55,634 nt of DNA from an uncultured Bacilli bacterium (GTDB lineage Bacteria > Bacillota_I > Bacilli_A > RFN20 > CAG-631): contig CAKPZU010000002.1 of NCBI GenBank assembly GCA_934215405.1, forward strand, positions 1-55,634, given 5' to 3'. The position numbers and the translations under genes are program-made. Below the pieces are notes generated by a model. The model was not told the origin of the DNA. It ran no database searches and saw only the letters and a list, made by a program, of their open reading frames with translations. Shown here piece after piece: positions 17,041 to 25,186 of the stretch. Positions within the stretch are counted from its first letter, which is position 1. Each line of letters opens with the position of its first letter.

Positions 17041-17265
17041 CTAATCTACTTTTTCTTTTATTACTTTTGGTGTATCTAAGTCAATAAAATAAATTACTAT
17101 ATTTATTAATCCAGCAATAGCAACAACTGTATATATAATTCTCGACATAATTGAATTAACTCCAAATATATAATCTACTAAATTAAAATTAAATATTCCA
17201 ACTAGCCCCCAGTTAATTGCACCAATTATTGTAAATGTTAAAGCAATTTTTTGTATTACATTCAT
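17041..17265 (-). CDS. DUF378 family small membrane protein
   Basis: 74 residues with two membrane helices (about 6-27 and 41-62). The first holds the family signature AINWGLVGIFNFNLVDYIFG, the second the typical SRIIYTVVAIAGL. DUF378 proteins are widespread in Firmicutes; function unknown. A good AGGAGG-type site precedes the ATG (GGAGGCAAAAAAATG on the minus strand). It is a single-gene unit with its own terminator, divergent from the 17376 gene. Confidence 0.9.
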   Translation of the reverse strand: MNVIQKIALTFTIIGAINWGLVGIFNFNLVDYIFGVNSIMSRIIYTVVAIAGLINIVIYFIDLDTPKVIKEKVD

Positions 17266-17375
17266 TTTTTTGCCTCCTTGATAATTATTTTAACCAATAT
17301 AAATATTTTTATTCTATTTTGTCATATCTAATTATTTTTATTCATAAATTATCTTGAAAGAGAAAAGGTGAATAT

Positions 17376-18437
17376 ATGAAAAGTAAATTTATGGAAGGAA
17401 AAACTGGAAAATGGATTAAACGAATTGTTGTTATTTTAATTGTTGTTGGACTATTAGCATTTGGAGCTTATAAGCTATTTTTAAATAAATCTTATAATGT
17501 TGAGAAAACTGCTAAGGAAACCTTAGATAACTTAACTAGTTACTACATGGAAGCTAACATGGAATTCTTTAAAGGCGAAGATAGTCGAAAGTATGACATT
17601 AAAATTTCTTATCAAAAAGGAACAGATACTGACTTATATAAGGTTTCTATGTATGACAAAGCAGCTTTACAAGAGCAAATGATTATTAAAAATAGTGATG
17701 GTGTATTTGTATTAACTCCGGCATTAAATCAAGTATATAGATTTAAAGGCGATTGGCCACTTAATGGTCATAAGCCATATTTATATCAATCAATGATTGA
17801 AACAATGCAACAAAATTGTGACATTTCAAAAATTGATGAAGGATACTTAATTGTTTCAACTCCTGATTTTAAAAACATGCCTTCATGGTCAAGGCAAGAA
17901 ATGAAGCTAACTAAGGAATATAAACCAGAATGGGTTCATATTTATGATACAAATAATGATCCTGCTGTTAAAATAAGCTTTAATAAGGTTGAATTCAATC
18001 CAAGCTTTGCAACTAACTACTTTAATGTTGATAGTAACATGGAAGAAGCTAAAAAGAACTTAACAGCGCCTTCATCTTCAACAGTTTATGAGCTACCATG
18101 CTACCCGACAAATGCTGATGTTGATTCTATAATTAAAGAAGTAAGTAACATTGTTGTTGATAATGTAAACCAAACAATGCTAACATACTCAGGAAAGCAA
18201 AGCTTTACAATTCTTGAATCATTAAGTAAGGCTAATAAAGAAGTAGTAGTTAGTGAAATTAATGGTGAAATCGTAGACATTTATGGAATATGTGGTTATG
18301 TTACTAAAAATGGTAATATTAATAAATTACACTTCACTATGAATGGAATTAACTACGAAATCTGGTCTAATACTGAAAGTGTAGCAACATTAATTGAAGT
18401 TGCTTCTGGAATGGAAAACGGAGCAGAAGTAAAGTAA
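17376..18437 (+). CDS. Membrane-anchored LolA-fold (lipoprotein-carrier-like) protein
   Basis: 353 residues. The N-terminus is basic (KWIKR) followed by one membrane helix (about 17-38), so the bulk is extracellular. Residues about 46-220 look like the LolA/LppX half-barrel seen in Firmicutes: 'ETLDNLTSYYMEANMEF', then LYKVSMYDKAALQEQMIIK, DGVFVLTPALNQVYRF and WVHIYDTNNDPAVKISFNKVE. The C-terminal part (about 235-350) resembles a DUF4367-like small domain (VSEINGEIVDIYG, KLHFTMNGINYEIWSN). Such proteins are often annotated as lipoprotein carriers or sporulation proteins but have no proven role. AAAAGGTG precedes the ATG. A terminator follows at 18454. Confidence 0.82.
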   Translation: MKSKFMEGKTGKWIKRIVVILIVVGLLAFGAYKLFLNKSYNVEKTAKETLDNLTSYYMEANMEFFKGEDSRKYDIKISYQKGTDTDLYKVSMYDKAALQEQMIIKNSDGVFVLTPALNQVYRFKGDWPLNGHKPYLYQSMIETMQQNCDISKIDEGYLIVSTPDFKNMPSWSRQEMKLTKEYKPEWVHIYDTNNDPAVKISFNKVEFNPSFATNYFNVDSNMEEAKKNLTAPSSSTVYELPCYPTNADVDSIIKEVSNIVVDNVNQTMLTYSGKQSFTILESLSKANKEVVVSEINGEIVDIYGICGYVTKNGNINKLHFTMNGINYEIWSNTESVATLIEVASGMENGAEVK

Positions 18438-18775
18438 TATTTAAAATTAATAGATGACGGGCTTAATTCATATAAATAGCCTGTCATTTTTATTTTTCTT
18501 GAATCATCGTTAATAATTATTTGATGATCAGTGTAGCTAGCATTGTAATCAATCTTATTAATATTATTTTTTATTTTATTATCTATTTCAACTAATAAAG
18601 GAGAATAACAGTATTGCTTATAGAATGCTATTAATTCTCCTTTTATTCTATTTGCTTTAACTATACTTGAGGTATATATCGTATAAGTAATATCCTTTTT
18701 ACTATTAATATTTAATGGTATAAATCCCATTAAAATACTTCCAAGTCCAACTATTATTGATATTTTTTTATGCAT
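18353..18775 (-). CDS. Small exported hypothetical protein, 3' end antisense to its neighbour
   Basis: 140 residues with a signal-peptide-like or anchor helix (KKISIIVGLGSILMGFIPL, about 3-21) and a GGGTGA ribosome site 7 nt before the ATG. The middle part (TSSIVKANRIKGELIAFYKQYCYSPLLVEIDNKI, written here only as a region of residues 34-70) looks like real protein. The last 28 or so codons are antisense to the end of the LolA-like gene, and the frame also crosses that gene's terminator hairpin, so the true C-terminus may be eroded or the overlap real. No family recognised. Confidence 0.55.
   Translation of the reverse strand: MHKKISIIVGLGSILMGFIPLNINSKKDITYTIYTSSIVKANRIKGELIAFYKQYCYSPLLVEIDNKIKNNINKIDYNASYTDHQIIINDDSRKIKMTGYLYELSPSSINFKYYFTSAPFSIPEATSINVATLSVLDQIS
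18454..18499 (+). terminator. Terminator of the LolA-like gene
   Basis: ATGACGGGC (18454-18462) pairs with GCCTGTCAT (18479-18487), nine pairs with one G-U, followed by TTTTATTTTTCTT. It lies inside the antisense ORF 18353-18775. Confidence 0.85.
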
Positions 18776-18806
18776 ATATAATCACCCAATTTTAGTATTG
18801 GCATAA

Positions 18807-20894
18807 TTATGTTTTATAAACTATTTGTTTACTTATTTGATTAACTATTTGCTTTTTAACCTCACGTTTAATTCCTCTAGCGCCATATCTTTTTATTTCA
18901 TTGTTATTGATAACATTATTAGTTATAGCTTCATAATCTAAAGGAATGCTTATCTTTTTTTGATATTGTAGTATATAGCTATCTATTAGCTTTTTACATG
19001 TATCTACTGATAATGAATTAAAATAAACAATATCATCAATTCTATTTAAAAACTCTGGTCTAAAGTGCATTTTAATAACGCTATTAATATCATCAAGATG
19101 GTTATTTTCATTGACGTATCCTATTTTATCCTTATGGAATAATTCCTCTGAAAATCCAAGATTACTAGTCATTATAATAATTGAATTAGTAAAATCAATT
19201 TTTCTTTTACTAGCATCCATAAAATAGCCTTCATCAAAAACATTTAAGAAAACATCCATTATATCTCTATTAGCTTTTTCAACCTCATCTAATACAACTA
19301 CGCTATGAGGATTATTTTTCATATGCTCGACTAATAATGATGGCCTTTCAAAGCCTACATATCCTGGAGGCGCTCCAATTAGCTTACTAACACAAGCCGA
19401 ATCATTATACTCTGACATATCAAGCTTAATATATTTATATTTACTACCAAAAAAGCAGTTTGATATTTGCTTGGCCATTTCTGTTTTTCCAACTCCTGTT
19501 GGACCTACAAATAAAAATACCCCAAGTGGTCTATTATCATCATTAATTCCAAGTTCAATATAGCTTAGCTGATCACATATTTCATCTATTGCTTTTTCTT
19601 GACCAAATAAGATACTATTTAGCTTATCCTTTAAGGCTACTACCTTATTATTTAGCTGTATTTTAACATTATAGTTACTTTCTATAACTTCAATAATTGT
19701 TTCTTTATCAAGCTCACTTTTTAAAGAGTTTTTAGCTTTAACACAAGCAATATCTAATATATCAATAGCTTTATCAGGAAAATTTCTATCAAAAACATAA
19801 TGCTTACATAAATAAGTTAATGTCTCTAGTATTTCATCACTAATTTTTATTTTATGGAATTTAATAAAGCTACCTTTAATAGCCTTTAAAATATCATATG
19901 TTTGTAAAAGGCTTGGTTCATTTATTTTTATTACCTGAAATCTTCTTTCTAAGGCTTTTTCTTTTTCAAATAATTTAGTATATTCATCAAATGTTGTAGC
20001 TCCAATGCAGCATATTTCACCTCTTGATAAATAAGGCTTTATAATGTTTGAAGCATCAATTGCTCCTTCTGCTCCACCAGCTCCAATAATATTATGAATC
20101 TCATCAATAAAAAGAATGGCATTTTTATCTTCCTTTACCTTCTTTAAAATCTTTTTTAGTTTTTCTTCAAATTCTCCACGGTATTTAGTTCCAGCAATTA
20201 TTGAAGCAATATCTAATTCATAAATATTTTTATCCTTTAATTGATCACATACTTCGCCTTTATTTATCATACTTGCTAAATATTCAACTAAAGCTGTTTT
20301 TCCAACTCCAGGTTCTCCTAAAATAATAGCATTTTGCTTTTGTTTTCTTAATAAGACTTCTATTAATTGCTTTATTTCATTTTCTCTATGCATTAAAATA
20401 GGTGGATTTTTTAAAGCCTTTTGATTCAAATTAGTTAAATCAAAAATATTATCTAAATCACTAGTTCTTTTTAATTGTTTTTTAATTTCTTGACAAATTT
20501 GATTGATTTTATTTGTCTTTTTACTAAGAATTTCATAGGCTACACAATCATTTAGCTCAAGTAAGGCGATGGATAAAACATCAATAGATACCTTTTCCTC
20601 ATTTCTTTTTTTTGCTATTAAAATAGCATTTTCTAAAATCTTTTTAAATGATAAGGTATATTCCATATAAAATGGTTTACTTGTTTTTTCTCCAAATAGT
20701 TTAATTACTTCTTCTTTTATACTATCAAAATTTATATTTTCTTTTTCAAGTAAAGCCTTTAATTTACAATCCTTTGTCTTTAAAAAAGACAACAATAAAT
20801 GCTCACTTCCAACACTACTTTGCCCTAAATCAAAAGCAATACTTTCAGTTAATGCTATCACCTTTTGAGCTTTGTCATGGAATTTATTTAACAT
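18807..20894 (-). CDS. Clp ATPase (ClpA/ClpC-type), lacking the M-domain
   Basis: 695 residues. This is a two-ring AAA+ unfoldase that feeds substrates to ClpP or remodels proteins. A Clp-N double repeat (about 1-140) is followed by AAA-1 with GEPGVGKT (193-200), LFIDEIHNII and GATTFDEY, and AAA-2 with GPTGVGKT (464-471), VVVLDEVEKAN and NRIDDIVYF. ClpC (~810 residues) and ClpB have a coiled M-domain in AAA-1; here AAA-1 passes directly into the linker (ESNYNVKIQLNNKVVALKDKLN), as in ClpA. An IGY after the sensor region may be the ClpP-binding loop. No ctsR, mcsA or mcsB is nearby, so regulation differs from the Bacillus clpC operon. Confidence 0.9.
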   Translation of the reverse strand: MLNKFHDKAQKVIALTESIAFDLGQSSVGSEHLLLSFLKTKDCKLKALLEKENINFDSIKEEVIKLFGEKTSKPFYMEYTLSFKKILENAILIAKKRNEEKVSIDVLSIALLELNDCVAYEILSKKTNKINQICQEIKKQLKRTSDLDNIFDLTNLNQKALKNPPILMHRENEIKQLIEVLLRKQKQNAIILGEPGVGKTALVEYLASMINKGEVCDQLKDKNIYELDIASIIAGTKYRGEFEEKLKKILKKVKEDKNAILFIDEIHNIIGAGGAEGAIDASNIIKPYLSRGEICCIGATTFDEYTKLFEKEKALERRFQVIKINEPSLLQTYDILKAIKGSFIKFHKIKISDEILETLTYLCKHYVFDRNFPDKAIDILDIACVKAKNSLKSELDKETIIEVIESNYNVKIQLNNKVVALKDKLNSILFGQEKAIDEICDQLSYIELGINDDNRPLGVFLFVGPTGVGKTEMAKQISNCFFGSKYKYIKLDMSEYNDSACVSKLIGAPPGYVGFERPSLLVEHMKNNPHSVVVLDEVEKANRDIMDVFLNVFDEGYFMDASKRKIDFTNSIIIMTSNLGFSEELFHKDKIGYVNENNHLDDINSVIKMHFRPEFLNRIDDIVYFNSLSVDTCKKLIDSYILQYQKKISIPLDYEAITNNVINNNEIKRYGARGIKREVKKQIVNQISKQIVYKT

Positions 20895-21298
20895 TAGATC
20901 ACCAATCCTCTTTATATTTTATTCTTTTTTTCTATTATTTATTATTGGATTGGAAAAAAAATATAAACTTATTTATTTTTTATTCTTACATGTTTTATAT
21001 AATAAATGGATATGTATGATTTTAAGCACTAATTAAAGAAAATTGTGGATTACCACATAAATTTTTAATGAGTTTTTTTAAAAATTTCCTTATAAATATA
21101 TTTAGCTTAAAAAGCATAGAATAATCTTAATTTGCACAAATTAGTAAAAATAATATATCTTCATGATAAATTTCATACTATTTTTTATAATTAAAATTTA
21201 TTTTAATATTATAAATATTGACTTAAATATAAATAACCTATATAATATCATTAAATATATTTGTGGATTGCCACATAAATTTTTAATGAGGTGGATAC
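20895..21298. other. 404-bp intergenic region with no gene
   Basis: This divergent spacer between the Clp gene and ATPase copy 2 is extremely AT-rich. It holds the distal 30-bp repeat (21043-21072), a full sigma-A promoter (21218-21246) and the proximal repeat (21261-21290). One short ORF (20774-21019) runs into it but is a shadow of the Clp gene. Nothing else is recognisable. Confidence 0.8.
21043..21290 (+). promoter_or_regulatory. Promoter of ATPase copy 2 with two 30-bp direct repeats
   Basis: Copies at 21043-21072 and 21261-21290 differ at one base. Each contains TGTGG-N4-CCACA and continues into AATTTTTAATGAG. Between them is TTGACT (21218-21223), 17 bp, TATAAT (21241-21246). The proximal copy spans the 5' UTR and ends in the GAGGTGG ribosome site; the distal one is about 145 bp upstream of the -35. 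Confidence 0.75.
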
Positions 21299-22630
21299 AT
21301 GAAAATTGAAAGAACAGAACTATTAGAAAAACTTAAAAATGGTATGAAGTCACCATTAATCAAGGTAATAATTGGTGTTAGAAGATGTGGCAAATCTTAT
21401 TTGTTATCTACTATATTTGTTGATTACTTAAAAAGTATTGGTATTAAAGATAAAAATATTATATATATTAAGCTAGATGAATTGCAATTTGCTAAGCTTA
21501 GAAATCCTATTGAATTATCAACATACATAAAAGAAAAATTAATTGTAAATGAAAAGTGTTATGTCATTTTAGATGAAATCCAAGAATGTGTTGATGTAAT
21601 TAACCCTGCACTTTTAGATAAAAATGGAAAGCTGTTAGAAGGCGTTAAAGATGGAAAGCAATGGATAACTTATCATGATGTATTAAATGAATTATTAAAC
21701 AGCCCTATGGTTGATTGCTACGTTACTGGTAGTAATTCTCGTTTGTTATCAAGTGATCTTCCTACAGAGTTTAGAAACAGGAACTACAATATTGAGGTCT
21801 ATCCATTATCATTTAAAGAAATAAAAGAGGCATTTAAAGAAAAAGAATATGATGAAGTATGGGATGATTATGTAACTTATGGAGGTATGCCTCTTGCAGT
21901 TTTAGATGAAGATGAAAAATCACGTCAAAAGTATTTAAAGGATTTGTTTGATGGTACATATTTTAAGGATATAAAAGATAGATACGGCCTAAAAGATGAT
22001 ACAAACATCGATAAAGTAACTGATATTGTCGCATCTTGTATTGGTTCACCACTAAATCCTAGCAAAATAGAAAAAACATTTAAGTCTAATGGAGTTTGTA
22101 GTATCACTGATAATACAATTACTAATTACTTAAAGCATCTTGAAAATTCTTTTTTGATAAAGGAAGCTAAAAGATATGATGTTAAAGGAAGAAAATATAT
22201 TAATACATTAAGTAAGTTTTATTTTTTAGACACAGGTCTTAGAAACGCAAGACTTAACTTTAGGCAAATTGAAGAATCTCATTTAATGGAAAATATCATT
22301 TATGTAGAATTACTTAGAAACGGCTATTTAGTTGATGTTGGCATTGTAACAACATGGAGAAAAGATGAAAATAAAAATAAAAGAGTTGACTATGAAATAG
22401 ATTTTGTAGTCAATAATGGAAATTGTAAATATTACATTCAATCAGCCTTAGAAATGACACTACATGATAAAATTGAGCAAGAAAAAAAATCATTAATTAA
22501 TGCTAATGATAATTTTAAAAAAATTATAATTGTTAAAGGATATAAAAAGCCTCTTTATGACGATAAAGGAATTATAATAATTGGCCTTTATAATTTCCTA
22601 ATGGATTCAAAAATTATTGAAAGAATTTAG
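21299..22630 (+). CDS. AAA_14 / DUF4143 ATPase (copy 2)
   Basis: 443 residues, a paralogue of 15536-16846 on the opposite strand. Walker A is GVRRCGKS (26-33), Walker B CYVILDEIQ, followed by YVTGSNSRLLSSDLPTEFR and the wHTH-like segment ASCIGSPLNPSKIEKTFKS. The DUF4143 part has VDYEIDFVV and a following YYIQSALEMT, i.e. nuclease-like acidic residues. An insert of about 25 residues after Walker B (LLDKNGKLLEGVKDGKQW) is absent from copy 1. GAGGTGG is an excellent ribosome site. The gene is monocistronic with its own promoter, repeats and terminator. Confidence 0.9.
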   Translation: MKIERTELLEKLKNGMKSPLIKVIIGVRRCGKSYLLSTIFVDYLKSIGIKDKNIIYIKLDELQFAKLRNPIELSTYIKEKLIVNEKCYVILDEIQECVDVINPALLDKNGKLLEGVKDGKQWITYHDVLNELLNSPMVDCYVTGSNSRLLSSDLPTEFRNRNYNIEVYPLSFKEIKEAFKEKEYDEVWDDYVTYGGMPLAVLDEDEKSRQKYLKDLFDGTYFKDIKDRYGLKDDTNIDKVTDIVASCIGSPLNPSKIEKTFKSNGVCSITDNTITNYLKHLENSFLIKEAKRYDVKGRKYINTLSKFYFLDTGLRNARLNFRQIEESHLMENIIYVELLRNGYLVDVGIVTTWRKDENKNKRVDYEIDFVVNNGNCKYYIQSALEMTLHDKIEQEKKSLINANDNFKKIIIVKGYKKPLYDDKGIIIIGLYNFLMDSKIIERI

Positions 22631-22632
22631 TT

Positions 22633-22686
22633 AAAAAGTGTAACTATAACTAGTTTTAATTTCTAGATATTGTTACACTTTTTATT
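22633..22686. terminator. Bidirectional terminator between two convergent genes
   Basis: A perfect 12-bp stem, AAAAAGTGTAAC (22633-22644) with GTTACACTTTTT (22672-22683), has T tracts in both directions. It separates ATPase copy 2 from the aldose-epimerase-like gene. Confidence 0.85.
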
Positions 22687-23551
22687 ATTTTATAATTTCA
22701 ATTGTATAAGAAAACTCTTGAGTTTCATTAGGATTTAATGATAATACACCCATTTTATCATGTTTTAAAACAAATTCTTTTTGTATACCATTCCAAGGCT
22801 CTAAGCATACAAAATCAGCTTCTTTTATATTTTTAGACCAAATGGCAAGAATACTAAAATCCTTAAAATGAAAACGAGTTACTCTATCATTTACGCTGCT
22901 ACATAAATCAACATAGCTTGATTTTAGATCTTTTAAAACGATAGCATCTATTTTAAATAAATCATGCTTTAAATTAATAATATCTTCATTATTTAAGCAT
23001 GGCTTATAAACATTTGCTAAATAGCCATCTACTACCTGCATGGCTTCAGCAGTTTCTTTTTTTTCAAACTTTAAATAATATTGTTCATATTCTTCATTAT
23101 TAAATAAAGGAACCCTTAAAGCTGGATGCCCTCCAACCATATAATACATTATTTTATTTGATAGATTTTTTGTTTTAAAGCTAACCTTTAAAGAATTATT
23201 AATTAATTCATATTTAAGTTCAAATTCAAAATTATAAGGATAAATCTTATATGTTTGCTCATTATCAGTTATTTTAAAGGTAATTGAATCATTAAGAACC
23301 TCTATTGGATTAATTTTCATATCCTTAAAGAATCCATGCTTAGGCATATTATAAATCTTATTGTCTACTTCATAAATACCATCTTTTGTTTTTGAAATTT
23401 GTGGAAATAAAACAGGTGATACTTTATTCCATGTTTTTTCGCTAGCATCATGAAGTCTATTAATATTATCCTTATCAATAAGCTTTATAAGCTCAGCTCC
23501 ATTATCACTAATTGTAGCTATTAAGTAATCATTTTTAATTGTATATTCCAT
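22685..23551 (-). CDS. Aldose 1-epimerase-like (galactose mutarotase fold) protein
   Basis: 288 residues from the ATG at 23551, which has AAAGGAAG upstream (a TTG at 23572 is poorer). The fold signatures are ATISDNGAELIKLIDK, SPVLFPQISKT, MPKHGFFKDM, VGGHPALRVP and LAIWSKN. This is the LacX-like branch, which equilibrates sugar anomers or binds phosphosugars. It is the last gene of the alpha-galactosidase operon, which fits galactose released from alpha-galactosides. Four bp separate it from the preceding small membrane-protein gene. Confidence 0.87.
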   Translation of the reverse strand: MEYTIKNDYLIATISDNGAELIKLIDKDNINRLHDASEKTWNKVSPVLFPQISKTKDGIYEVDNKIYNMPKHGFFKDMKINPIEVLNDSITFKITDNEQTYKIYPYNFEFELKYELINNSLKVSFKTKNLSNKIMYYMVGGHPALRVPLFNNEEYEQYYLKFEKKETAEAMQVVDGYLANVYKPCLNNEDIINLKHDLFKIDAIVLKDLKSSYVDLCSSVNDRVTRFHFKDFSILAIWSKNIKEADFVCLEPWNGIQKEFVLKHDKMGVLSLNPNETQEFSYTIEIIK

Positions 23552-23555
23552 AGTT

Positions 23556-23864
23556 TTATCTTCCTTTAGCAATTAAATAAAATACCAAATATAAAATTTC
23601 ACTAACAAATGCTAAAGCAATTAATATAGTTATAAATACTTTGGTTTTCTTTTCTCTTTCCTTATTAGCAAATAAATCATAAACCGATAAAAAAGTATAT
23701 AAAACTGCTACAGAAAAATATAAATAAATAACAATAGGGCTTAAGCCATCAGTAAACTCTTCAACAGCTAATAAGCAAATAGCTGTTATTAATGATAAAA
23801 TTATTATTAATGGTAATACTATATGTGATTTAAACTTAATCACTGCTTTTTTTTCATTATCCAT
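23556..23864 (-). CDS. Small three-helix membrane protein
   Basis: 102 residues with three predicted membrane helices (about 13-32, 43-62 and 76-98) and a charged loop (FANKEREKKTKV). The start is the ATG at 23864, 6 nt after AGAGGTG; an earlier GTG lies in that ribosome site. Family not recognised. It sits between tldE and the aldose-epimerase-like gene in one transcript, with 14 bp to tldE. Confidence 0.75.
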   Translation of the reverse strand: MDNEKKAVIKFKSHIVLPLIIILSLITAICLLAVEEFTDGLSPIVIYLYFSVAVLYTFLSVYDLFANKEREKKTKVFITILIALAFVSEILYLVFYLIAKGR

Positions 23865-23878
23865 ACTTAACACCTCTT

Positions 23879-25186
23879 TTATTTAGCTTTGTTAAATGTT
23901 ATATTATCAAGCAATATACTCTTTGGACCAATAAAATTATTAATTTGTTCACTTTCGTTAAATAATCTTATACTATTAATTGATTTATAGACATTACCAG
24001 AAATTGATCCACCTGTAATCATAGTTTTTTCTTTACTCTTACTATACATATAAGCTAAACGAATTTCACCAGCAAAGTCACCAGTTAATGAATCAATTAT
24101 AAAATCTGAAAGAGATACTATTTCAATATAATTTTCTAAAACTAGCTCTTCATTAGTTAAAGTACCAATATTAACAAAATAATTAGAATATGTACCATAA
24201 ACTGGCTTTTGTAAATATTGGCTTTTAGCATTACTGCCCCATAAATTCTTAACAACACCATTTTCAATACAAACAATCTTCTTTAAAACTATACCTTCTT
24301 TATCAAAAGGCATACTTTTTGTCGAGTTTTTCATTGTTGGTTCTAACTTTAAAGTTATTAAATCAACATTTTCATTATCCTCTTGTAGCTTATAAGAAAC
24401 ATAAAAATCAGACATTCTATTATAAATTGAATCTGTCTTAGCTTTATTAGCTAAATGAATGAAAAAGTCTTTTACATATTCTTTTGTTAATAATACCTTA
24501 TAACCATTTAAAGATGGTGTTGGTATAGCTTTTATTCTATTACTAGCTTCAAGAAGTAATTCATTTGCTTGGCGTTGAATAAAATTAGTATCTAAATGAT
24601 CAAATTCAAAGCATTTATATAATTCTATTTCTTCATTTTTTTCATTCCAAGAGGTAACTAACTCAATAATACCATTTTGATTAGTAAAATGAAAATCATT
24701 ACCATTGCTATCAACAAATCTTACCTCATCAGTATTAATAAATATTTCTGAAGAATTTATATAGCCTTTATCAAATTTATCAGCTTCAAATAAAGCATCT
24801 GCTGCTATAAAAGCTGCATCCTTAATATTTTGACTACCAAAGGCATATTCTTTATTAATTTGCTTAATCGTAGTCTTTTTAGGGAATGTATAAAAATCAT
24901 TTAATGAATATTCACAAATTTTAATTTGTTCTTCAATTTTTTCTTTTATTTCATCTTCACTCATTGAAGAATAAACCTTAAATTTACTATGGCCTATTTT
25001 ATTCTTTTTCTTGTCTTCTTTAAAAGTGAAAATATTTATAGCATATTCCTTTGTCGAGACCTTTCGATTCATATCTAATTCTTGCTTTATAAAAAACAAT
25101 TGATATGATTCCTTTTTGCTTGACATTATATTCCAAGCATATATTTTAGGATTTTCTTTTAAAAGCTCAATAATTTTATCCATCAT
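23879..25186 (-). CDS. TldE/PmbA-type metallopeptidase subunit
   Basis: 435 residues. In E. coli TldD and TldE (PmbA) form a heterodimeric peptidase that matures microcin B17 and degrades unfolded peptides such as CcdA. Recognisable family parts are the N-terminal strand-helix repeats, AFIAADALFEADKFDKGYI, DGNDFHFTN-like variants and the C-terminal ENYIEIVSLSDFIIDSLTGDFAGEIRLAY block with GSISGN. As usual for this partner it lacks the HExxxH motif, which sits in TldD. The start overlaps the tldD stop by 4 bp. Confidence 0.88.
   Translation of the reverse strand: MMDKIIELLKENPKIYAWNIMSSKKESYQLFFIKQELDMNRKVSTKEYAINIFTFKEDKKKNKIGHSKFKVYSSMSEDEIKEKIEEQIKICEYSLNDFYTFPKKTTIKQINKEYAFGSQNIKDAAFIAADALFEADKFDKGYINSSEIFINTDEVRFVDSNGNDFHFTNQNGIIELVTSWNEKNEEIELYKCFEFDHLDTNFIQRQANELLLEASNRIKAIPTPSLNGYKVLLTKEYVKDFFIHLANKAKTDSIYNRMSDFYVSYKLQEDNENVDLITLKLEPTMKNSTKSMPFDKEGIVLKKIVCIENGVVKNLWGSNAKSQYLQKPVYGTYSNYFVNIGTLTNEELVLENYIEIVSLSDFIIDSLTGDFAGEIRLAYMYSKSKEKTMITGGSISGNVYKSINSIRLFNESEQINNFIGPKSILLDNITFNKAK

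Noticed and set aside
17376..18437. True outer-membrane lipoprotein transport (Lol) system
   Set aside because: Only a LolA-like fold is seen, with a membrane anchor and no LolCDE; the genome appears to be Gram-positive in type.
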